Shown in pieces: positions 23,692-35,294 of a DNA stretch of 64,000 nucleotides. The stretch comes from Siphonodentalium dalli. Its lineage: Eukaryota > Mollusca > Scaphopoda > Gadilida > Siphonodentaliidae. The stretch lies in contig CP136067.1 in assembly GCA_032622095.1 (NCBI GenBank), positions 136,217,990 through 136,281,989 of the forward strand, given 5' to 3'. The position numbers were made by a program, and so were the translations under genes. The first letter of the stretch is position 1; each line of letters begins with the position of its first letter. Below the pieces are notes generated by a model. It had not been told where the DNA came from. It was given only the letters and a program-made list of their open reading frames with translations, and did no database searches.

Positions 23692-25110
23692 GACAGCGGT
23701 TGATTGTATCTAGTACCGCGGTAAATGTCGGTAATGCCGGTGGTCAACCTTGTTCAGGAGGGTCAATTAATTAGAGCATAGCTGTAATCAACAGTGGTTC
23801 TTTCCTTACATAAATGTGAACTTAACTGCAATACTAGGATTCTTCTTCCTTCATCTCTCCAAAAGGGAAAGCCTCATTCGTATGTTTCATTTGGTCGGAA
23901 TTAGTATACATTAGGCCTGAATAAATAGCGATGTTTCCGGTAACCCGCCCACCCATTGACCAGACAGCTGTCCATACTAATTTTGTCGACACCGTGAAAA
24001 ATTGTAACAAACGCAATAACCGAAACAAAACAAAGATCACATTTATATATACCTGATTGTAGTAAAACTGCTCACCAGTCACCGGTCTGTATTATTTACA
24101 CTGAAATTTGGGGTTTGGCGGCACCCTTGTATATATACGAGACAGTTCAACAACCAAGTTTTTAATAAAATCGCTGCCAGGCATATTTATCCTCTCAATA
24201 AAAACCAACAGTAACTTGCTTATTGTTTGCTGTTATACATGTACTGACTGTATCATCTGTTGTGCCAAGTCAAAAAATTAAACCCGACCATACTATTTTT
24301 CCTTCCGTTACCGGAAACATCACTATTTGTTTTTAGGCATGAGGGTGGTTTCGAAACTCACGGATAGAGTTACGACTACATTTAGCTAACCGTAGTTGTA
24401 AACTCACGTGGGGCCAACACAATTGCATCGCAATAACGACAACAATTATAATTACTGCATACAGTAAATTCATGGATAATCAACCGCAGTGAGATTTTCA
24501 CTACATGTGTATGCACTATCTACAACGTTATTATTTTCATTACTAGAATTAATAACTCTCCAATGACAAGATTTCACAGATCAAAATCATTGTTGTGTAA
24601 ACATTACTGTTACAGTCAGAGCGGCATTTTTATCAATTATAATTAGTCCAATAAGATACCAATTAAAAAAGAAAAGGTCAAAGTATTGAATAATATTCTA
24701 ATAATAATATTTAGAATAAATTATTTGAACTTACTTCGCGAATAGAAATGTTTGTTGACAAATGACTGTAGCAGTTCTGTTTAACTTTACATACCAATGG
24801 TTTCAATGTGTGTCAGTTTGTTATTTGATAACTTTCAATAAACTATCTAGTTATAGCAAATTGAGCTACATGTATACAATTGTATAAATCGACATACCAC
24901 ACAAAGTGGTGATCTACCAACCCCTACAGGGGCGGAGCTTACCTTCATACTTGGTGAATTTACCCCCCCCCCCTGGAGTGTCAAGCATCTGCCCATCAGC
25001 ATACAATAGTCACAGTGGTCATGACCCTACCCCAAGATGGTAGAAATTCTCACCGCTCTTTGGATGTTGGAATATAAGCGAGATCACTGAGTATATAGAA
25101 TGCACCTCCA
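23692..25110. other. Intergenic; nothing recognised
   Basis: No gene or family-level repeat is seen. A C11 run lies near 24962. The open minus frame at 23834-24082 has no recognisable domain. Confidence 0.35.
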
Positions 25111-25175
25111 GAACTTTGACCTGTAGCACACCGCGGTAGGGATGAACTTTGACCTGTAGCACACCGCGGTAGGGC
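25111..25175 (+). repeat. 33-bp tandem repeat, two copies
   Basis: GAACTTTGACCTGTAGCACA followed by CCGCGGTAGGG occurs at 25111 and again at 25144 without change across 31 bases. Confidence 0.85.
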
Positions 25176-25409
25176 TGGATGAATCAAACATGGCCGAGAC
25201 TCAGTGATCTCTCTTATTGGCCCAAAACCTGTATTTTTGATATCACAAGGGCATGTACGTGTATAGTATTAAAGAAAAGGCAAACACCCTTTCGGTGTAT
25301 TGTTTGATATATTTACTAAACACTTATTTGACTGCTGGAAGACCAAATAAGTTATATTTAATAGCTATTTTGTTGTTTTTCATACTTGTGTATGTGTTAA
25401 GAAAGGCTA

Positions 25410-25800
25410 TGGTGACCCTATATTTAGTCATTTTTTTACCCAACAGTTAGTCACTTTTGACCCCATTTATTTGGTAACTTTTGACCCAAATTTAGTGGAA
25501 GGCTACTAAATATGTAGTTAATTTTATAACCCAATTCCACTCGATTACTTTATGTAACCCACCGATTAGTTAAATATTGGGTTAATATCTGACAAAATAT
25601 TGGGTTAAGAGTTAATTTTGACCCAACTGATTTGGTTACAATGAACTAAATTTTTGTAGTAGGAAAATGAGGTAACCCAATTTAGTTAGTATATATTTAG
25701 TCACCAATGTTTACTAAGAAAATAGTTCAGTTAAGAATTGACTAAATATTAGTTACCAATTATTTAGTCGGAAGAGTTTTGACCCAATAGTTTAGTTAAA
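25410..25800. repeat. Cryptic short-motif repeat (TTTAGTTA / GACCCAA)
   Basis: Over 390 bases, short motifs such as TTTAGTCA, GACCCAA, TTGGTTA, TTGGGTTA and ACTAAAT recur dozens of times in both orientations without a fixed period. It is neither a clean microsatellite nor coding. Confidence 0.65.
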
Positions 25801-25934
25801 TACATATTATGGACTTATTCGGGTGCGTGAAACTGATAAGTTAGTATTCAGGCGCTATGCCAGCTGGTGGAATTTAGCATTCTACTAACATCACCGAAAA
25901 TCTCAAGCAAATCGACCGTAACACTCCATAGAAA

Positions 25935-26178
25935 ACATCGTCTGAACTATGCTCAATTGTAAATATTTACCTCTCTATTCGGGACGCAACTATCGGCGAT
26001 AAAGTAACGAAAACGATTTCACCACCGAGAGTCGCTACATTTGATTAATATGAAAGAATGATGGTGTGTTATGTCAATTTGGATATAATATTTGTATAAT
26101 ATTACTACTTTTAGCAAGAATATTCTCCATTTCTATTTGATCAGCCTACCGGAGTGTTTCACTTCACTTTAAATGTCA
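25935..26178 (-). repeat. Interspersed repeat R1, copy 2 (inverted)
   Basis: This is the reverse complement of 8035-8275. It contains CTATGCTCAATTGTAAAT, CAACTATCGGCGATAA and CCTACCGGAGTGTTTCAC. Confidence 0.8.
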
Positions 26179-26269
26179 CGTGCAACTAAACGTTATTAAC
26201 GCCACCGGTGTATACTGTTGGCCAAATATTAGAAAGACGTGGGCCGATTTAGGTTTTATAAATAGATTG

Positions 26270-26860
26270 AGTCGCTGTAAAAAGCTGTAGTGCTACCCCG
26301 AATGCGGTTATTTTGGGACGCGTTAAAGTTGTACTGCGACCCCGAGTCCGGTAAAAGCTGAAGTTGGAATGTCCAAGTTCGTGAAAGTTCTATTGACTAT
26401 GCCGATGATTTGAGAAGCTTTACTGTTTTAGGATATTGTGGAAAGGCTAATCTGGACGTGTCAAATTGAGCTATAGCGATGGGATATCTCGCAGGACAAC
26501 ACATTTCGGGTTTTCGTGGGGGGGTGCATTCGCTGGATGTCTTATAGTTGCAGTATGTAAACATTATGACCGCGTTAATTGCTTTCGACGTTTAGGTATG
26601 AACAATGGCTGGGCCATGCACTCTTGGCGGGAACACAATACCTCCGATTTTTGATCCGCATTTATAAGCTTTCTGGTGTGGTGAATGAGAAATCTGCAGT
26701 AATAAGCCGTAGTTTTTTGCAATAATTTGAAGGATTAGTTGTTTTAACGGAATTCTGAGGCGGTGCATTCATGTAACCAATATATTTTATATTATAATTT
26801 ATATTTATGGCTAATAATATGATCTTGGTAGCGTTACCATTTCTGACTATGGTTTTCTTG
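26270..26860 (+). repeat. Interspersed repeat R3, copy on + strand
   Basis: The 3' part (CGTTACCATTTCTGAC.T preceded by GATCTTG.) is shared with 60740-61080 on the same strand, and with 28203-28400 and 9697-9790 in reverse. The 5' part (ACTGCGACC...CCGGTA) resembles 60695-60735. The family therefore spans several hundred bases. No coding potential is seen. Confidence 0.6.
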
Positions 26861-27733
26861 TTAGGAGTGCGCCTGTACCGCTTAGGTCGCCCGTACCACA
26901 GCACCTGAAGTGCAAATTTTGTCTAGGTCAATACAAACCTTTTATCTGTCAGACATGTTATATTGGGAAATGATAAGGCTATCTTACGAATATCCGGACT
27001 AATATTCACATTTCCAACACTTAAATATGTTATTACATAATATATTGTGGCATTCGTGAACATTCAATTTCATTTACAATGTAATATCTGTGAAACAAAT
27101 AGGATTTTTCGATATATAAATGGAAATAATATGATACTGGACTGCAACTCACAGAACGATGTTCGTAAACTTCCATCGAACAATGTAGTTATAATTTTGG
27201 CACCAGGAGACGAGTGATTTTTCAAAGTTCTACAAGTGAGTATCAATCCCAGATAGAGTTGTCTTTCTTTGAACGCAAAAATTACCCTTTATTGCTGTCG
27301 TGGACGAAGGATTGTACATATTACAAGCAAACTCGAGTCAGCATAACCAAAAATCTGGCTGCTGATTGGTTGATTATCTTTGAGTGAAAATTCACTGAGC
27401 GGGAACATAAATTCATTGCCTATGTAAATATGGCGATCATTATTGTTTAGATGACAAGGAAGTGGGGTTCAGAACTTATGGAATGGTGTAGTTGTGGAAA
27501 TGCTAGATTTTCTTTTAACAAAATACTGATAGGGCGCGTTTGTACCGGATGGGACTATTGACCATTTGAGGTTCAAATAGGTCTTACCCATGATCACTTA
27601 TAGTTAAAACTGTCGCCTATGTAAAATAATTTGTTATTTGAATATAACATACCATTGTTCTATACTATAATATCAGTCGTAAGCTGTGGAATAAGTTTCA
27701 AAACACATGCAGAGTCAGCATTATTTATAGCCT

Positions 27734-27788
27734 GGTTGTGTCACGGTTGTGTCATGGTTGTGTCACGGTTGTGTCCTGGTTGTGTCAT
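27734..27788 (+). repeat. 11-bp minisatellite, five copies
   Basis: GGTTGTGTCAC and one-base variants repeat five times in tandem. Immediately downstream a 45-bp segment (ATTTCTTCCAATGTTCTGCA...) is also duplicated at 27809 and 27850. Confidence 0.85.
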
Positions 27789-27828
27789 TAGTTTGCATTA
27801 CAATTACCATTTCTTCCAATGTTCTGCA

Positions 27829-28210
27829 TTAAAGGGATAATGGCGCCAATTTCTTCCAATGTTCTGCATTAAAGCGATAATGGCGCCAATTTCAATAAAT
27901 TCCTGGTAATAGCAACGATCTAATATCGATAGTATATAGAAATTTAATTAATTTGAGTCGAAGATGTCTTCTGTAAACGTTCAAGTTAACACGTTAATCA
28001 AATTTAATAATTTAATATAATCTTACTTTATTGCCCCAGCCCTAAACTAAGTTACGAATTTCCAGATACAAGACGTAATTCAATTAATTGACGGATAGTG
28101 GATTGGGCAACGCGTGGCAAACGTCGTTTGAAAAATATGTTGATACGGGGCGCGAACTCAAGCCACAATAAAATTAATGAGTAGATGGGAATGTTATGCA
28201 AATAATACAA
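27829..28210 (+). mobile_element. T2/Kolobok-like MITE, copy 1 (3' end lost)
   Basis: The left end is TTAA followed by AGGGATAATGGCGCC. The body (CGATCTAATATCGATA, TTTGAGTCGAAGATGT, GGATAGTGGATTGGGCAA, GATACGGGGCG.AACTCAAG) matches 45879-46452 in the same orientation. The right end is replaced by an inverted R3 copy from about 28203. The TTAA target and an AGGG start fit the T2/Kolobok type. Confidence 0.65.
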
Positions 28211-28400
28211 CAAAACCATAGTCAGAAATGGTAACGCACTCAAGATCATATATTATATACCCATGATTGTAATTATAGAATCTTTTTTATTTCTGTTATT
28301 ATGTAATTGGCACAGCTTATCACAAACCAAAAATCAACATTATGCACATAATGTAAACGCCAATAAACGAAATTAAAATTCTCAACTACACCTTTTCAAC
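28203..28400 (-). repeat. Interspersed repeat R3, inverted copy
   Basis: The reverse complement matches 60740-61080, with shared GATTTTTG.TTTGTGATAAGCT, CATGGGTATATAATAT and GTTACCATTTCTGAC. Confidence 0.6.
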
Positions 28401-28947
28401 GTGCAGAGATTCCCTCAGAGCTCTTTAATAATTTCCTAAAACACTCATTTTATAAACCCAACTGTTTTGTAACAACCGCGAAATGTGCTGTTCACTAATT
28501 TGCTTAATTATTGTTTTTAATTTGCAATTACAACACGCTGTCTATAAATGGAATTATTGCGGAGATAAATCCGTTATAACGTGTAATGTTCTTATTGAGT
28601 CCCTTTTTATATCAATAATGGAAACCATGGAACAGTCGATGGGGGGGGGGGGGGGTCAGAAAAAATGTTCAGGCACGTTTGCTGATTTGTGCAACAATTT
28701 GGTGGAATTCGGCGCTAAAATTATTTTGATCAATTTTGTAGCCCCTCTCCCCTTCCGGGCATCCCTGACGCGAACGGCGCGACTTTTGACATATTTAAAC
28801 CACACCATTAGATACCTCATATTATGGGGATGATTATATATAAGTTTGGTGGCAATTGGCGACAATATTTGTTCTGCCCCTCCCCCTTATCTGCCCCTGA
28901 CAACAACGGCGTCACTTTAGAAATTTTTTTACCATCGCCATTTGACG
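28401..28947. other. Intergenic with a G14 run
   Basis: Nothing is recognised except a run of about 14 G at 28640-28653. The open plus frame at 28483-28833 spans the G run and has no domain. Confidence 0.35.
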
Positions 28948-29206
28948 TTATAGTTTGTGCTTTTTAATATATAACGCGAGACTTACCATTGTCCGTCTAT
29001 TGCTATAATTAAGCCATTCAGCTAGTTTCAACATATTCAGTCTTATGTAGTAGTATGGTTTCAAATGTTTAACTCTCAGTTGATTCAGTTGTGTGCAGGC
29101 TAGAATAACATCAAATTCATCCCCTAAAGCATCTTCACATAAAGTACATAATCTTTCATTGTAGGTGGTATCTGTCCATTAGCCAGTTTCGACTGGCAGT
29201 CGGTAG
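28948..29206 (-). pseudogene. LINE ORF2 C-terminal tail relic
   Basis: The minus strand from 29206 reads YRLPVETG, then a stop where relatives have Arg, then W, and on to NERLCTLCEDALGDEFD, VILACTQLNQLRVKHL and SLALYIKKHKL, with a terminal TAA at 28950-28948. The C-x2-C...C spacing with preceding YRLPVETG.W is a zinc-knuckle tail common at the end of invertebrate LINE proteins. The usual His of the GDE.H motif is Asp here. The same family occurs at 48550-48770. Confidence 0.75.
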
Positions 29207-29518
29207 TTTCTGGTACTAAATATTATAATAGGGACCGAAATATATTTTGGTCTGTTAAAATCTTGTCTGATATACCTATAAAAGGCGTACTTATTTGAAA
29301 TATTCAAGTCATTTTGCCATGTCTGGATATAGGTGTATGTCATGTTTTGCTCCATATCCGAGGTGAATACATTTACGCCAGGGATCGTGTGTTCTATCCA
29401 AACGTCACATGCCTCTTGAATTTAAATTATTGTGTACACAATGAGCCATTGGTTTTACTTATTATTGTTCATAGCCGCGTTAAGAAGTATGTAATATAGG
29501 TTAAGTGGTAGTCTCAAG

Positions 29519-29655
29519 TAGAGATGCGGACCGGACCGCTTTGGACCGGTCCGGTCCGCGGTCCAGGGGTGGACCGCGGTCCGGTCCGGACCGGGTGTCA
29601 CTGGACCGGACCAGACCGCTTTTTGCCGCCGGTCCGATACTCTCCGATCCGGTCC
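29519..29655. repeat. GC-rich cluster of GGACCG repeats
   Basis: About 130 bases consist largely of GGACCGG, GGTCCGG and related units in both orientations and can fold into several alternative hairpins. The lead-in TAGAGATGCGGACCGG resembles self-repetitive ends of some hAT-type elements. No partner end was found, so this may be a solo end or simple-sequence expansion. Confidence 0.6.
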
Positions 29656-30351
29656 ACTATTTTACTTCAGTTATAATAAACTACATGTATCGCGAATATT
29701 ATTACGTATTTGCCGTCATATCAATTAGCAACGATGTATTGACGCATTGAAGTGGTTAATATATATTAAACATTTGATGTCACGAAAACAATGTATATAG
29801 ATGTACATTCTACATGTCACTTTCCTTATAATGAAAGTGCCTGTGTGGGCGGCCGCCTGTTTTGATGTCCAACACTATGTAGCACCCTACCAATGCGACA
29901 AACATGCAACTGAATGAGTATGGAACTATTTGGCATAAACAGTGTAACATGGCATCAACTAATGAATTTGGATGGATATCGAATTGAGTATTCTATTGTT
30001 TTTCACAGTTATAATTATCGAAGAAACATGCAAACCACATTACATAGTACATACACAAGACAGTCACATTAATCCAATAGTATTATAGTAGTTGTACTTA
30101 GCCTAGGTATATAACTGTAATTGTCAGGACTATACAATCAGCCATCACAATCTCCAAGACTCCAATATTAATGTAGTAGTCATATTAGTACACATTTGTA
30201 TAATTGTCATCAGTATAGCTATTTCGTTTAAATTTCAATTATTTGGTTTCCGCTTTATCACACCAACCACAACATGTACAGACGGACGGAGGCATGTTGA
30301 CAACTAGACAGCGATGAGAACAAACAGTGGAGACAGGGGTGCACACAGACC
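29656..30351. other. Intergenic; nothing recognised
   Basis: AT-rich unique sequence without gene or repeat. Confidence 0.35.
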
Positions 30352-30560
30352 ACATCCGACATGAACAATATGCCAATTCCAGTCGTTTAGAAAAAGGAGT
30401 CTCCCTTTAACACATATATATTGCCAATTTGCCATGCATTTATCACCATTACAAGTCACACCACCTCCGACATGAACAATATATCAATTCCAGTCGTTTA
30501 GAAAAAGGGGTCTCACTTTAACACATATATATTGCCATACATTTATCACCATTACAAGTT
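30352..30560 (+). repeat. 118-bp tandem duplication
   Basis: TCCGACATGAACAATAT followed by CAATTCCAGTCGTTTAG occurs at about 30356 and again at about 30467, each followed by CTTTAACACATATATATTGC and TTATCACCATTACAAG. Confidence 0.85.
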
Positions 30561-30789
30561 GCACCAATGATTTATATAATTGGCTTAAACGTTGTTGAAT
30601 ATATTAAAAATTGTCAGTTCAGGCGCTTATTGTATCTTTTCATGATGATGTACCCATCGGTCGTAAATATTATGAATTTATCATGCGTCTCGGATCAGTG
30701 AAGTGAAGCGTAACAGGAGGATGCGTGTAAGACCTGTTTCTCTGGACGGATGTATACAGAAATTGTTGTTTATCATATTATGTGCATTA

Positions 30790-31775
30790 AGGACTTTGCT
30801 AACCCAATTTTCCCCAAATTTAATGGAGTCCAAAACAAAGGTTTATGTTCACTTTTATTAGTAACCAAAGTAACCAAACCCATGAATGCAACATTTTAAG
30901 AGTATAATTCATGGTAGATTATGTTAGAAATTCAAAATGTGGAATTTATAGAAGTTTTTAAAATAAATTTTTTCGAACCCAAAATCAACAAGCACAAAGT
31001 CAATATCAAAGAAAAAAATATGGCAATATGTACTGAACACTGTGAAGAATGATGAACAATAAAGATATACTCACATTTCTTTAGTTTCATTAAGATTTTT
31101 GGCTTGGAAGCAGTTGTTTACAGATGGTAGCTTTCATTGCTCAGAAAAGCTATTTGGGAACTGAATTTGATGGGTTAAGTTAATGTTCACTCAAGCCAGC
31201 TAAGATTATGACCAGCAGGACAGTCCAGGTGCTTGAGCCATGACAAGATTACATCCTGATTCAGGATGATTGGCGACCTAGTTTCTGGGTTATGGGGTAC
31301 CCAGAGATTAGGGATTAATCATTACACAGTTCTTTTGTCAAGAGATTCACAACACACCACTGTCCACACAGTTATTAACACTTAACTGTCACCTCACTTC
31401 AAGGGATGTCAGGCAAGTTATTCAAATATTTGTAAACAATTGGTTCTTAGTAATTTTATCAAAGAATGCTAGATAAATATGAATATTATTTTATTGTTCA
31501 TCATTCTTCAGAGTGGTCAGTACACATTGCCATATTTTTTTCTTTGATATGGACTTTGTGTTTGTTGATTTTGGGTTCGAAAAAATTGATTTTAAAAACC
31601 TCTATAAATTTCACATTTAGTATTTCTAACATATTCCACCATGAATTATACTCTTAAGATGTTGCATTCATGGGTTTGGTTACTGTGATTACTAATAAAA
31701 CTTTTTTTAAAGTGAACATAAACCTTTATTTTGACTCCATCAAATTTGGGGAAAATTGGGTTAGCAAAGTCCTTA
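30790..31775. repeat. Large inverted repeat with about 290-bp arms
   Basis: The arm 30790-31075 (GACTTTGCTAACCCAATTTT ... CAATAAAGATAT) is the reverse complement of 31480-31775 (ATTGTTCATCATTCTTC ... AATTGGGTTAGCAAAGTC), with roughly nine in ten bases paired by eye. The 400-bp centre is not repeated elsewhere in the window. Arms and spacing suggest a foldback transposon or an inverted duplication. No target duplication was identified. Confidence 0.8.
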
Positions 31776-32764
31776 AGAAACTTCTCAATTGGAATAAAAA
31801 ATTCACTCAGTTATATTCGATGACCTGTGTACATGTTGAGGATGGAGCTAGTTGGTGAATGTCAGAAGATTTAAGGAAGTAATAATAATCTTTGAATACC
31901 GTGTGCATAGACAGATTGAAGACAACAATAATTATGTGACAAACATGATTTATCCAACAGGCATTAATGTGTTTCTCGTAATGACTAAATTCTGGATATT
32001 GGCTCCATTCGGGATGGTAAGTAGAATTTGTGTGTGAAATAATAATGTTCTAATATGCCATTAGGTCTATTGTGTGCAATGTGGCAATTGAGATTAGGAA
32101 TGTACCTAGATATGTAGATCATGCCATCATGAATGATGATTATCCACTCTACTCGGAAGCCGGATTAATGACATATTTTAATTTCCATCTCAAGCAATAG
32201 TGGCATATAGCTGATATAAGTATGGATATTTATGGACTTTCTAAATAAATAGAGGGGGATAACCCAACTTTATACTATTATAGCTAGCATATGGTAGTAC
32301 ACAGTGATAGGTTCCAATGTTTTCAAAAAATAGAGTATAATCAGATAATAATGGTTTGTAAATTGTACAGTAAGATAGGCATTGATTTGTGCCAAGCCAC
32401 ATAAGTTACATGTACACCATGAATCTCCATTATGGCCATACAGTAGCCAGACTAGATATTCTAGACCAGGCATATAAACCATGTGGCTAGTGGTACATTT
32501 TATGCGCAGAGTGAGATACAATGAATAGCACCAAATTAAAGCTATGATGATCATACCAAGACTCTCCACTCTGGCTACACAATAGTCATAGTAGGGACTC
32601 TGGACTAAATCTGTAAACTATGTGGCTAGTTATATAACCCAAACTCATACTAATATTGCAAGAATAAATCATTATAAAACATATATGTGTACTAATAATT
32701 CCATTATCAGGTGCAGTAATGTAGTTAAGGTATCTAGACCCTTATTTTCAACAGCAACAATGAC

Positions 32765-33150
32765 ATTAAAAGTACTTAATCCGATAGACGGTCCCCATGT
32801 CATCAAGTTACATCAACAACAACATTTCATAAAAGTACGCTTTTGTTACTAGTACCATAATCTATTAAATACAACAAAATAATGCTAACCGCTGTCAAAT
32901 ATGGTATAAATTTTTTCCAAAAACGTTTATTTATCAATATGTTGTTCAACAAAATATGGCCACAGAATTTGGCTGTATTACCACTTGATTTTAGAGTTAT
33001 ACATCTTTCATCTGCAATTTTGTCCCAGTCCGTCGATTTGATGACTAATTTCTGAGCCACAAATAAGTACACATTTTGAGAAATAACAAATTTCAGAAGT
33101 CAATATCTGATCTCTGCAAGCATTGGTGAATAATTTCCTTGACTCAAATA
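32765..33150 (+). repeat. Interspersed repeat R4 (Kolobok-like start), copy 1
   Basis: The body matches 38113-38510 in the same orientation: ATAATGCTAACC, TTATCAA.ATGTTGTTCAAC, CTTGATTTTAGAGTTA and ATATCTGATC. The start ATTAAAAGTACTTAATCCGA is a decayed form of TTAAAGGTACTATATCCG in copy 2. Confidence 0.7.
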
Positions 33151-33707
33151 AAAAAAATTATTTTTATTTTATTATTATGATTTTCTGATAATAAAGTGAT
33201 AAACCCATATCTCTGCCACTTTTGACATGCCAGATATTCAAAATATATTCACTTTTGAAGAGGAATTATAATTTTTCGACAAGCCAGACATCTTAGAACA
33301 ACATACATGTAGGGGATTCCATCTGATATTTAAATGGTACTTTACTTACCCCCTTCCCCAATTCTCCCCAGTTATTTGATTATCAAACATGGGCAGATAA
33401 GATAATATTTTATCTGTGTATTAAATAAGATTAAGTGTTTCATAACAGGGGTGAGGGGTGTATGGTTTTCAAAAGTATATGTAGTTTATGATATGATTAT
33501 AATGACAACAGTATATATCAAGTATTATAAACTCTGGTCTTTTTGATGCAATGTTCTGAATATCATTGTGCAATAACTTGTATTATGATTCTCTCATCAT
33601 TATGTACAACAACTACATATTAAGTAACATTAACTATTATCTCGTGGATACAATGTTCTAGTCATCGTTGTGGGAGCCCAAGCATTCTAATTCATATAAT
33701 AGTAAAT
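33151..33707. other. Intergenic; nothing recognised
   Basis: AT-rich unique sequence. Confidence 0.35.
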
Positions 33708-33925
33708 TTATTCGGTGCAACAAGTTAGAATTAAATTGGCTCTAGGCCATGAATTACAACAACAACATCCAAGACTACTAACTGTGTTTGACTCAATAAT
33801 ATTTCCTAAATCATGCAAGGTTTATGCAGTAGATTTGTTCGGTGTGCCAATTGATGCTTAAATGGGCTCTGGGCCATGATTTACGACAACAACATCTACA
33901 AGCTATGTTTTGACTCCATAAATTA
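33708..33925 (+). repeat. Imperfect tandem duplication of about 130 bp
   Basis: TTCGGTGCAAC...GGCTCTAGGCCATGAATTAC...ACAACAACATC recurs as TTCGGTGTGCC...GGCTCTGGGCCATGATTTAC...ACAACAACATC. Confidence 0.75.
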
Positions 33926-34396
33926 CATCATACATGTTTTTAAATTGGTGATTGTACGGGCATCTCATAATCACATTTTCTTCAAGTTAAGCCCAGAAAG
34001 TTGGTCTCAAAATGAATAGTGTACTTAATAGGCTGTTACTAGTACCATTCTGTATACACATACATGGAAATTTTTATCAAAATAAGAAACATACAATTTC
34101 TATATAATTTAAAGATAATTTTCTGGAAAAAAAAGAAAGAATCTTTTATGATTTTATATATCAAATTTGAAGGTGATCAATGTTTATAATGTGAATTTGT
34201 CAATATAAGAAACATACGGTTTTCATGTTATAATTAATATGTTTATACATGTTAATTTATACATGTATCAGAATGGAGATTGGTCAATATAGGAGACATG
34301 AGGTTTCCTTTAATTTTTATCTACAAGTATTTTGTTTTATTCAAAATAATCCAACATTTATGGGATTCTTTATAATTCGTGCAATTGAATAACTGT

Positions 34397-35294
34397 TTAA
34401 CCTGTTTGATACCATTTGATGGTTCTGTATATTTGACATATACCTCCCCCTACAGACCAGGTATCTTGAACTCCTGACTGTTCTTTAGCCTTTTTGTGTA
34501 GGTTATTGTTATAGTCAGTCAGGTCTTCCTTGATGACAATGCCCGAACCCTTTATCAGTCTTCTTTTACCTATAGCAGCATTTTTGGATCTCCTGGAAAC
34601 AAAATTGCATACCACACTCCTGGTGTATTTGCTGGTGTACTTGCCAATTATGTGGGCTATGCTAATGTCTTCCTGAGATATATTAAAGGATAGTTTATCA
34701 TTTAGCAATGACACACATTTCTTTTCGCATTCATCAACTGACTCCTGGGGACTATTATTTGACAAACCATATATCCAGTTATTGTCTTTCCTAGTTTGTT
34801 GTTCTAGCTTAATATTTCTCGCTTTTAGCTCAACAATTTCCCTTTCGAGTGAAATAACTTTGGTATTTCTGTCATCTATTTATTTCTTTAGATCTTCCAT
34901 ATTATTTTCAAAGTCATCCATTCTTTTCTGTACATCAAATACTTTTCCATTGCATTCATCTTTTACATCTTCAATCTTTGCATCGAAATCAGATTTTAAT
35001 TTTGTTATGATCTTGATCAGGCTATCTAATCTCACTAGAGGTTCAATATTCCTGTCGTGGGGTAGTCTTTGGTTACCATCGTATCCAGTTTCTGATCTAT
35101 TTGTGCCAGGGCCTTTTCAAGTGATCCACCAGGAGTTAGGGTAGTGCTGCCTGGTTTTTCAAAGTTCAATTTGGATTGAGAGCTTTTGGAAGCGTCCAGT
35201 TAAGCATTTTTTGCTGCTGCTGCCGACATTCTCTGTTTGTTCTGTCATCTCCACTAGATATGGAACTAGCGGGTGGACGTTTTATGTCTGACAT
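34397..35294 (-). pseudogene. LINE ORF1-like RNA-binding protein, pseudogene
   Basis: Read on the minus strand from ATG at 35294-35292, a low-complexity N-terminus (MSDIKRPPASSISSGDD) is followed by a Gln run, a Ser/Lys/Gly-rich linker, a long heptad-like coiled coil (KSDFDAKIEDVKDE, QKRMDDFENNMEDLKK, VISLEREIVELKARN) and an RRM-like/C-terminal domain with WIYGLSNN, CVSLLNDKLSFN, DISIAHIIGK and GSGIVIKEDL. The last part, 34765-34397, is open for 122 codons. This layout is that of LINE ORF1 proteins of the L1/CR1-like type, which bind element RNA. The frame changes at about 35195 and 35040, and an in-frame TAA interrupts the coiled coil near 34882, so no intact protein can be made. No ORF2 follows within the window. 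Confidence 0.75.
34770..35030 (-). other. Coiled-coil segment of the ORF1 pseudogene
   Basis: A Lys/Glu/Asp-rich heptad-like helix on the minus strand. Its complement produces Ser/Phe/Leu-rich open frames on the plus strand (34782-35144), which are shadows. Confidence 0.6.

Noticed and set aside
34782-35144. A 120-codon Ser/Phe-rich plus-strand open frame.
   Set aside because: It is the antisense shadow of the Lys/Glu-rich coiled coil in the minus-strand LINE ORF1 relic.
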